From Gymnorhina tibicen (lineage: Eukaryota; Chordata; Aves; Passeriformes; Artamidae): a DNA stretch of 64,000 nucleotides. The position numbers were made by a program, and so were the translations under genes. Location of the stretch: positions 302,043 to 366,042 of the forward strand of contig VXAZ01007607.1 in NCBI GenBank assembly GCA_013399875.1. Direction: 5' to 3'. Positions within the stretch are counted from its first letter, which is position 1; every line of letters starts with the position of its first letter. Shown here piece by piece: positions 56,754 to 64,000 of this stretch. The notes below the pieces were generated by a model, which made no database searches, was not told the origin of the DNA, and saw only the letters and a list, made by a program, of their open reading frames with translations.

Positions 56754-59700
56754 ACCCCCGCCCGCCTACAAAAATGAACAGCAACAACCACAAAAAATCT
56801 CCCGGGATTGTTAAATATCAGCGAATCGATGGCATCTTTTCATTATTTTTTATCTGCCCCCTCCCCTCACCCCCCATATCTTGTTTTGGATTGTGAATGG
56901 CTGGTGTATATTCACATCTTCACGAGCTTTGGTCATTGTGGCACCTACTTCAGTGGAATTAGTGTCTGGTTTTGGGCTGATTGGAGGACCGCTGTTTCAC
57001 ATGACTTCTAAATTCCCGACAATGCATAGGAGCACTTTTATTTTTCCCTGCTTTTTCTCTTGCAAGGATAAAACGACTGCTGGCTGGTATCTGGGATACT
57101 GCCTTGGAATGCTGTTTCTGGGATGCATCCATAGCTCTAAGCAGACATGGCACCCACAAGTGCTTGGAAAGGAGCAGGATCCAACCGATTCCTAGAGGAG
57201 AACAAAGTTGTGGTTACCTTCTGCTGAGTAGGGAGTATAAATCAATCTTTCTTGGGTTCTTGGAGAGGGTTTTTTTTGGTTTTCTTAAAGATATTCTATC
57301 AAGGGAGTGCTGGAGTCTTGCTACTGTATGTGTTCATTGTGCAGAACTTGTAAAGTTATTTCCTTCAGTTGTTTCCTTATTTCCCAACAGTGATTTTCCA
57401 GCTGCGGTCGGTTCCTGGGCATTTCGGTCACATCCCTGCTGACAGGTGTGGCTGTTCCTTCTGCACGTGCACTTGCTCGCAGGTTGGAGGAGTTTTTCCC
57501 ACAGAAATAGGACAGTTGCTGCAATTCTGTCAGCTTTTCCCTTTTGAAGGGGCTGTTTATCCCATTCCAGCAGAGACACCGGGAAGTCCTGGCTCCTGCT
57601 GGGACGTGGCCCTTCATTGTGATCCTTTCTTCCTTTCTGAGCAGAACCTTCCTCTTTTTTGTTGAAGCAGAGACCTGGAGATGTCTGATCCCCCAGGGAG
57701 CATTTCTGAGCACAGGCAGGGCTGGCTGTGGGCGGGGAGCTGGGAGGGTGTCTGGGAACAGATCAGAAATGGTACAAAAAGAAATCCTTGCCCCTGACAC
57801 CCAGTGAAGCCCACCCTGCTCTGAGCAGCTCTGACTGAAGCAGCTGCTGTTGAATATTCCCCAAGATTTAATTCCTGGATATTTTCTGCTCTGAGGCTCT
57901 GGAAAGTGAAATCAGGAACCTTCAGTGATATTGAAGAAGCTTTTTTAAGGTATGGTGAGCACAGCCAGCCTCTGCCACAGTGGCTCATTTAATGGGACAC
58001 GAGCTGCAGCCACTCAGTGGCATTTGACCATGGGGCCATCCCTCAGTTAAATCCTCTTTTGTGAGATCCCTGCTGCTGGCAGGATTTAGGACAGGTGCTT
58101 TAAAATCACTCTTTGGCTGTAAATAAGCATTTTCTTCACTGGTAAGAAGCTTCTTTTTGGTCTGTTCCGTGCTTTTTGGGTAAATATCCAAAGTGGATGT
58201 GAAAAGAGAACATCTTCCTCTCTATCCACGCACAGTTCGTTTGTCACCCTGAAAACTGACTCTGATTTTTCACTTCTTCCCTTCTTCCCACCTCTGTGTG
58301 CAAACACCTCCCTTTGTCAGAGATTCCAGATGTTTGTGTTAATGGGAGACTCGATTTCTCCTTCCGCAGGGAGCCAGGCATTTGGGAAGCTGTGTCACCC
58401 AGCCCATTTCTGGGCTTCTAAATTGGTTTTCTTTACAAAAACCTCCCCAAAAAAGCTGCCCAGGAATGCTTTCTGAAAGCAGAGCTTTCATCACCATCCA
58501 CAGATGGCTCCTCCAAAAGAGTGGCCCTGCCTAAAGTCCTGTACAACAAGACCTTGCTTTTCCTTCCCTCCTCCTCCTCCCAGCTGCACGAGATGCAAAC
58601 CTGACTTGGTAAATTATTCTGAAAGACTGACACTTCAAGCAACGAAGCAAATCAGGGTAAAATAATGGTGGAATTCTGCTCTGTCTCCAGGAGACACTGT
58701 TGAGGAGTCTGTGACTTTGCTGACAATCACTAGTGGTTCTACTTTTAAATTAACTGAAACTTTTCTGGCCTCGTAGAAATGATGACTTCTCTGGCCCGCT
58801 TTGTCTTAAGGCAGAACTCGGAGGGCTGGAGTTAAAAAAAGAAAAGTCTCCTTTTAATATTTCCAAAAGGGATTAAAGCTGGGGGGCCGAGCTTTCCCAC
58901 GTGTTTTAATTTCCTCGTGTCTTTCCCAAGAGTTGCAGTTTACACACCTGCTGGGGAAGTTCTGTTTTGTCTCGTGGTTTTGCTGGTGGCAGAAACTGTT
59001 CTGTGTCTTGCTGGTCTTTGCTGCTATGTGGAAAAATGAGTGTGTTCTAAACGTGTGTGCTCGTGGGTCACTCTGGAGCGAGGCTGGGAGTCCCTAACAG
59101 ATGTGGGAGAGCGTTTGCTGAGGAAATCAGGCTGGAGGAGCTTCCCCCACGGCAGGTAAAGGATGCTCCGGGTGTTGTTCCAGCTGGATCCTGCTGTTTC
59201 CAGAGAGAGTAGGAGGGAGCAGTGCCCCTCTTGAACAGTGCAATATTGAACAGCAACACAAAAAAAACCCCTGCGTTTCCCCGGGCTCACTGCCTCGGGC
59301 TGAGGCAGCGCGAGGTTGGGCCTGAATCTCTGCCAGATCTCCGTTTCCACAAGGGAGCAAAGGAGATTTCCCAGATCCCATCCATCCTTGGCTTTCCGTG
59401 CCACGTGCATGTGTTTTTCCAGCCAGGGGGCCTCGGGAGCTCCCTGTGCAGCTTTCTGGGCACGGCATTCCCAGCAGGAACGCGTGCCACGGTGCCACTG
59501 GAGCTGCTCACGGAGGGAATTGTGCCAGGTGGGAGAAAATTTGGAGGCTGGAGTGCTGCAGACCCATCATTTCTCTCCCAGCAGGGCCTGAAATGCAGTT
59601 TTGGTGTAATGGCCCCGGAGCGCTCCGGCTCCAGGGAGAGGTTTGCTGTGCGGGGCATGGAATTGCCCTCACAACAGGAGCCTGAAGTCATTGGGCATTT

Positions 59701-60430
59701 TCATTCTGGAAGGGAGACCCTCGCCAGCTGAGCTCAGTGCTCAGGCATCCCTGCCTCCGATCCAGCAGCAGGGATGTCCGGAGGACGTGGAAAAGGGTGA
59801 GGAAACACTTTGGGATGCCATCTCCCACCCACAGGAGGCAGGATCTGCAGGGGGAGCGTCTCCACCCAGTATTTTAACTCTGAGGAGTAAATTCTTTGGC
59901 AGATAGTCTTAAAAGCATGCTGGTGTCTTTTACCTCCTGTTAATGAACCTGCTTTTCCAAGGAAACAGTCCCCTGGACAGTTTATCCAAAGGTTTTATTG
60001 GATGGCAAGCAATGATGCACAGACGCTGGCTTTTGCTATGATTTTTGTTCTCTCCAAATGGGCAGTCCCCTCCTGAGACTCGACAGCTCATGGGTTGATG
60101 TAATTGTTTTGGTTTTTGGTTTTTTTTTTTTCTGTTTTGTTTTGCATTTAACTGGATTGTAATAAGATTGACTTAAAATTATTAATTCTAATCAGTGATT
60201 AGAAATACATGTAAAGAATTTTATGTACAGTAGAGGAGCAAAGTTACATGATTTTAAATAATGAAAAAACCCAGACTATCACCTATCCTAGAATTGGTTC
60301 TACTCAAAGAGTGACCTCTTATTAGCATGGACTGCACTGTTCCTGTTAAATGTCTATTGCATAATTGAATTCTTTTTTGTAGATATTGTATTAAAACCCA
60401 AGTGTCTGTATAGTTAATATATAGCTGCTT
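56754..60430 (+). other. DVL1: Probable DVL1 3' UTR
   Basis: About 3.7 kb after the DVL1 stop with no recognisable gene; the longest open frames (about 170 codons) look like nothing known. The segment ends in an AT-rich stretch (60020-60480) with an ATTAAA poly(A) signal variant at 60390-60395 and a GT-rich region near 60487-60510. No AATAAA was seen on the plus strand here. The extent is inferred; an earlier end is possible. Confidence 0.45.
60390..60395 (+). terminator. DVL1: Candidate poly(A) signal of DVL1 (ATTAAA)
   Basis: ATTAAA, the second most common vertebrate poly(A) signal, lies in an AT-rich stretch and has TG-rich sequence about 100 bases downstream (TGTATGTGTTCAG). Assignment is inference; transcript ends would decide. 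Confidence 0.35.
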
Positions 60431-62232
60431 ATGTGTAAATGCTATTTTAAACACTAAAAAGCTTTTAATTTTATGTGATAACCGCAGTGTATGTGTTCAG
60501 TTCTTTGCAGTCTTGCATCATCCTTTAATTGAGATTGAGGAAATGTTGGTTAAATCTTGTTTTTCCCCTGCCACTGAAGTTCGCTGATGATTATTCAGGT
60601 ACGGGGGGGGTTCTGTGGGAGCTCCCAAATCCGGAGTTTTCCTGCTGCAGCCCCAGGGGACGAACGTGCTGGGAAAACCCCTCAGTTTGTTCAGCTGTTC
60701 CACATAAATATTCCCCATTTGTGGAGTCTCCAGCAGAAACAGGGATCACTGGGACACCCTGTGCACACTCTGGTGTTCCTCGTGTTTGTCAGGGCACCCA
60801 GGCTCCCTGTAGGGTCTGAGGGGCTCAGCTGGACTCAAGATTTAAAGGTCTTTTCCAGCCTAAATAATTCTTAATTTTCCAGCCTAAAGAAAAAGAACGA
60901 AGCAGAGCTTGGTGAGGCAGATTCCCTGATCCCAGCTGATAAAAATCAAACAGCAAAGGGAGAATCGAGCATTGTTTAAATGCCATAAATCCCAGCATTT
61001 CCCATTGAGGTGGATATTAAATTATCAGAATTTAGGTGAATATTAAATGATCATAATTCTGGACAGCCTTTTCCTGCAGGCCCTGGTGGAGTTAAATCAG
61101 ACTTTTTTTCCTTCCTTATTTCTGGAATGATGATCAAAAGTTATTTAATGCTTCTCTGCTATGGAACCCCAGCCCTGGAGCAAGGAATACTGAGAGTCTC
61201 AGGTGCACCAGCGTGGTTGTGATGAAGACTCCCTGCAGGCCCCAGGAACAAGGACTCCAGGCTCCAGGTCAGAGTTTTGGTTTTTTTTAATCACGCTGAG
61301 GAATAATTTTGGATGCAGGTGATCACAAAAATCTGGGAGAAGTGACTTTGCGGCGTGCCAGAAGGTTCTTTATTTTTCTTTTTTTAAGAATGAAAATATT
61401 CACTGGTTTAGATTAATTTGCAAATCCTTTAATTGAGCTGGACTGATGAAATTCCAGTAACACATCGTGGAGAGATGGAAAAATTTTAATGTAGGGAATA
61501 AAAGAGCGTAAATGGAAAAACTTTTAAGGAAAGAGCAGAATAGTTCCTTGTCAGCGTGGGTGGGGAGAAGAAAAGATCTTGGTGATGTGACTGGATATTT
61601 ACTTGGTTCTGTTTGGCAGCAGCGTGAAGTTTTTGGTGATCTTGGCGTGGTTTTTGGGATGGAGGAACCTCCTGCTGTGCCTCTGGAGAGCAGGATTTGC
61701 ACCCTGCTCATTTCCATGGGTCTTTCCCTGATTTCCGTGGAACGCAAATGGAGCGAGCTGGGATTTGAATCCCCTTTGTATCCCACACACAACTGCTGTG
61801 ACCTGTCAGAAGGTTCTTTTTACTTCTCTTTTATTGCCCGTGTTTGAAAATTCTTAAAAGGCTTGGGAAGGGATTCCTGGATGTATCTCTGGAGCTGTTA
61901 CCTGGGTAATTGTAAGGGGAAATCACCAGCAGTGGTTTCAGGGAGGTGGTGTGGGTGAGGCTTCTGGCTCACCTTGCCAGACTTGAGAGACTGATGTGAA
62001 ATAACAATTTCTGGAGGTTGTTTCATTAACTGAACCTATTTTTGGCTCCTTTTGGGGGCTGGAAGGTGTTTCCAGAGAGGATGGAGGCTGCTCCTCTGGA
62101 CTTAACTGCTGAGCCCTGTGCTTTCACAGCTCAGTTCATGTGGTGATTGTGCCTGGGGCCAGAGAGTGCTCAGAAACAGGATTATCTCCTTAAAAACAGC
62201 TTCTGCTGAGGAGCAGGTGACAGAGGATGTGG
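60431..62232. other. Intergenic region between convergent DVL1 and TAS1R3
   Basis: 1.8 kb with an old CR1 remnant (about 60785-60875) and no recognisable gene. Minus-strand AATAAA motifs occur at 61830-61835 and 61369-61374 and could serve as downstream poly(A) signals for TAS1R3. Confidence 0.6.
60785..60875 (+). mobile_element. Old CR1 LINE remnant
   Basis: CACCCAGGCTCCCTGTAGGG is followed by TGGACTCAAGATTTAAAGG and TCTTTTCCAGCCTAAATAAT, a decayed version of the CR1 end GATCTTTAAGGTCC...CCAACCTAAA. Boundaries are approximate. Confidence 0.65.
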
Positions 62233-62238
62233 TTTATT
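62233..62238 (-). terminator. TAS1R3: AATAAA overlapping the TAS1R3 stop codon
   Basis: The transcript reads CAA TAA ACC, so AATAAA shares all three bases of the stop codon. It could act as a poly(A) signal giving a very short 3' UTR, or be chance; other AATAAA motifs lie about 400 and 860 bases downstream. Confidence 0.35.
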
Positions 62239-63168
62239 GTCTGTTCACCGAGTCCCCCTCTGGCTCCTCTTCAATGGGATTCTGGAAATAATCCCCCGTG
62301 TTCAGATCAGGCCTGAACACGATGATGTAGCACTTGGGGATGAAGTAACTCACCAAAATCCCCAGAGCAGTGGCCAGGACGGTGCAAATCTGAGTGACGG
62401 CCCTGAGGACCGTCCTCAGCGTGGCAAAAATCACGAGGAAGAAGATCCAGACGACGAAACAGACGAGGGTGGCAAAGGTGATGCCCCTGGCCACGTTGTA
62501 CCTCCGGCCGGGGGTCTGCACCATGAAGGTGCACAGGAAGCAGGCGAAGGCCACGCAGCTGTTGTAGCCGTGCAGGAGGGCAAAGGCGGCCCAGGACTTG
62601 GTGCCGCACACCAGCAGCACCTCGCCGGGCAGCGCCTGGTAGTCGGCCACCAGGAAATCGGGGCCCAGCCGCAGGTGGCAGAGGCAGAGCGCGCCCTGGG
62701 CGAGGAGGGACGCGGCCACCAGGAGCCAGGCCCTGCCGCGGGTTACCCAGCGCAGGAGCCCCGGGGCGCGGCGGCGGAACTCGGTCAGCAGCGCGATCTC
62801 CAGCGCCTTGGGGAGCAGGGCGGAGAAGCAGCCGCTGAGGCACAGGGCGTAGGAGGGCTGCTGCGCCGCGCACAGCCCGGCGCTGGGCCTGCCCACGTAC
62901 AGGCAGCAGCTGAGGCTCAGCGTGGCCAGCGAGAGCAGGGCGAAGAGGCTCCTGCCCCCGCCGGACGCCCGCACCACCGGGCTCTGCAGGTGCTTCAGGA
63001 AGAGCAGCGCTGTCCCGCAGCTCAGGGCCGCGCTGAGGGCCATCGCCGTCACCAAGGCCACGGCCAGGGGCTCGCCCCAGAACAGGAACCTCTCGCTGCG
63101 GTCGAGGCACCGCGTGCTGCGGGCGGGGGCCCACTGGTGCTGCGGGCACGGGGAGCAGCTGGTGCTGT
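62234..63168 (-). CDS. TAS1R3: TAS1R3 exon 6: seven-transmembrane domain and stop
   Basis: 935 nt: two bases complete aspartate, then 310 codons and TAA at 62234-62236. It begins STSCSPCPQHQWAPARSTRC (the last three cysteines of the cysteine-rich domain), then LDRSERFLFWGEP and helix 1. Seven hydrophobic segments follow. The large loop between helices 2 and 3 and the YNVARGITFA motif fit class C receptors. The tail is short and acidic, ending EEEPEGDSVNRQ. The exon is very GC-rich (over 60 percent by eye), so a long open frame also runs antisense. Confidence 0.98.
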
Positions 63169-64000
63169 CTGCAGAGAGAGCCCGGTGACCACCCCGCGGG
63201 CCTTGGGGACTTGCCACCCCCGGCAGGCCTCGGGGGCGGAGCACAGACAGGGGTTAGGTGGTGGTTTGGGTGGCGTTTTGCCTCTTTCCCTCCCTCCGAG
63301 GTGTGTTGGATCTCCAAAGCCTGTGGTAGGTCACCCTCTACTTTTCCACCCTCCTCCCTGAAGGATCCTTGTATTTCTTGCCTCTTGTTTCCCTTCCCCA
63401 GCAATCCCAGAATTTTATCCCATGCCTCTCTTCCACCCATGCCCCCAGAATTCCATCACGCCCCTCTCTCCTGCCTCTGGAGATAAAACACAAATGCTGT
63501 CCTCATTCTTTCCCTCTGGGCCCAAGAGGGTCCCCAGTGAAGAGCAGAGCAGGGAGGGGAACACCTGGCAATGCTTCTGGAGGAGAGCTCCCAGCTCATC
63601 ATTACCTCAACCAGCAGAGAGAATAATCCAGTTAAAGCCCTTCAATTCCCCAGACCTCACCTGTGCTGCTCCAGAAGGTGTTCTCTGGACAGTCTGTGCA
63701 GTCATAGCAGCAGAGGTTGAATCCTTTTATTCGTCTGAATTGTCCTGGCTGGCAGCGCCTGAAACACTCGGATGTGGGCTCCTGGCAAAGGCAGGAATGA
63801 GCATCAGCCAGGCACCTTCAGGAGAAGTGTAATCTCCAGCAAATCAGAACGAACTGTGCCATTTTTACCTTTTGATCTGCAGTGTGGAACTGGATCTGGG
63901 ATTTACGGATGTACAGGGACTGGTCATAGTCCCCCACAGGCAGGTAGGTCAGGGTGCCGTTCCTCCAGGCCCAGAAGATGAGTTTGTAGCCAGTGTTTGT
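62234..64000 (-). CDS. TAS1R3: TAS1R3, taste receptor type 1 member 3 (last three coding exons; 5' part outside window)
   Basis: T1R3 is a class C G-protein-coupled receptor, the shared subunit of the umami (T1R1/T1R3) and mammalian sweet (T1R2/T1R3) receptors at the taste cell surface. Three minus-strand exons join in frame: 63869-64000 (partial), 63661-63781 and 62234-63168, giving 395 residues. They hold the end of the Venus-flytrap domain, a cysteine-rich domain with all nine cysteines, and seven membrane helices. Class C signatures are present: YNVARGITFA before helix 6 and FIPKCYIIVFRPDLNT after helix 7. Human has YNRARGLTFA and HLPRCYLLMRQPGLNT. It is convergent with DVL1 as in mammals. 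No disabling change is visible. Birds lack T1R2; in hummingbirds and songbirds T1R1/T1R3 senses sugars. Confidence 0.97.
63169..63660 (-). other. TAS1R3: TAS1R3 intron 5
   Basis: 492 nt, GT-AG, GC-rich toward exon 6. An open frame continues from exon 6 into it for 25 codons without a stop, but the acceptor TCTGCAG at 63169-63174 and the split aspartate codon mark the real exon border. Confidence 0.9.
63661..63781 (-). CDS. TAS1R3: TAS1R3 exon 5: cysteine-rich domain
   Basis: 121 nt: 40 codons, EPTSECFRRCQPGQFRRIKG, FNLCCYDCTDCPENTFWSST, plus the first G of aspartate. Six of the nine conserved cysteines are here (residues 6, 10, 24, 25, 28 and 31 of the exon). Human matches as CQPGQVRRVKGFHSCCYDC. 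This domain passes the ligand-induced movement of the flytrap to the membrane helices. Donor GTGAGG. Confidence 0.97.
63782..63868 (-). other. TAS1R3: TAS1R3 intron 4
   Basis: 87 nt, GT-AG, between the partial exon and the cysteine-rich exon. Donor GTAAAA and acceptor TTTGCCAG on the minus strand. Nothing else in it. Confidence 0.9.
63869..64000 (-). CDS. TAS1R3: TAS1R3 exon 4 (partial): end of Venus-flytrap domain
   Basis: 44 codons read from the window edge: TNTGYKLIFWAWRNGTLTYL, PVGDYDQSLYIRKSQIQFHT, ADQK. GxYDQSLYIRKSQIQFHT corresponds to human GSLKIQRSQIQWHT. It ends in AAAAG then donor GTAAAA. The upstream end of the exon is beyond the window. Confidence 0.95.

Noticed and set aside
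56147..56793. Two antisense frames over DVL1 exon 15 and the N gap
   Set aside because: Shadows of a GC-rich coding exon and open across unknown bases.
63169..63244. Extension of the T1R3 open frame upstream of exon 6, starting at GTG
   Set aside because: It is intron sequence: a clear acceptor at 63169-63174 and the split aspartate codon shared with exon 5 set the border, and the extra residues do not match T1R3.
62237..63361. Open frame of 374 codons antisense to TAS1R3 exon 6
   Set aside because: Product is rich in G, A, E, Q and H as expected for the complement of a GC-rich membrane-protein exon. Shadow frame.
62307..63440. Open frame of 377 codons on the minus strand in another frame of TAS1R3
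   Set aside because: Overlaps the true receptor frame; the product is proline, arginine and glycine rich with no family similarity.

Overview
The window is vertebrate nuclear DNA, almost certainly from a bird. It has small GT-AG exons spread over long introns, and at least six CR1-type retrotransposon 3' ends, the typical interspersed repeat of birds. Two genes lie tail to tail: DVL1 (Dishevelled-1) on the plus strand and TAS1R3 (taste receptor T1R3) on the minus strand. The same convergent pair is known from mammals, so this is a conserved block. The species cannot be settled from the sequence.

Positions 1-56674 are DVL1 from inside intron 1 to the stop codon. Fourteen coding exons (2-15 by the human gene) join in frame over 1936 nt, giving 644 residues plus a stop. 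They carry the end of the DIX domain, the basic region, the PDZ domain, the DEP domain, the proline-rich segment and the conserved C-terminus. Exon 1 (about 57 residues in human) is not in the window, so intron 1 exceeds 17 kb. The introns hold CR1 remnants, simple repeats, several minisatellites, a probable solo LTR and an unresolved pyrimidine tract with an N gap (23248-23356). A second N gap (56675-56753) begins right after the DVL1 stop codon. The 3' UTR probably runs to about 60.4 kb.

Positions 62234-64000 hold the last three coding exons of TAS1R3 (the third from the end is cut by the window edge): the end of the Venus-flytrap region, the nine-cysteine cysteine-rich domain and the complete seven-helix membrane domain.

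I see no bacterial-type system, CRISPR array or new enzyme system. The most unusual structure is in DVL1 intron 10: ten tandem units of 119-143 bp run from 47513 up to the splice acceptor of exon 11. Each unit ends in an acceptor-like pyrimidine-AG arrangement, and the real acceptor is the end of the tenth unit. Every upstream copy, if used, would place an in-frame stop between the PDZ and DEP domains. Exon 11 also holds an internal donor that would remove exactly 24 codons in frame.
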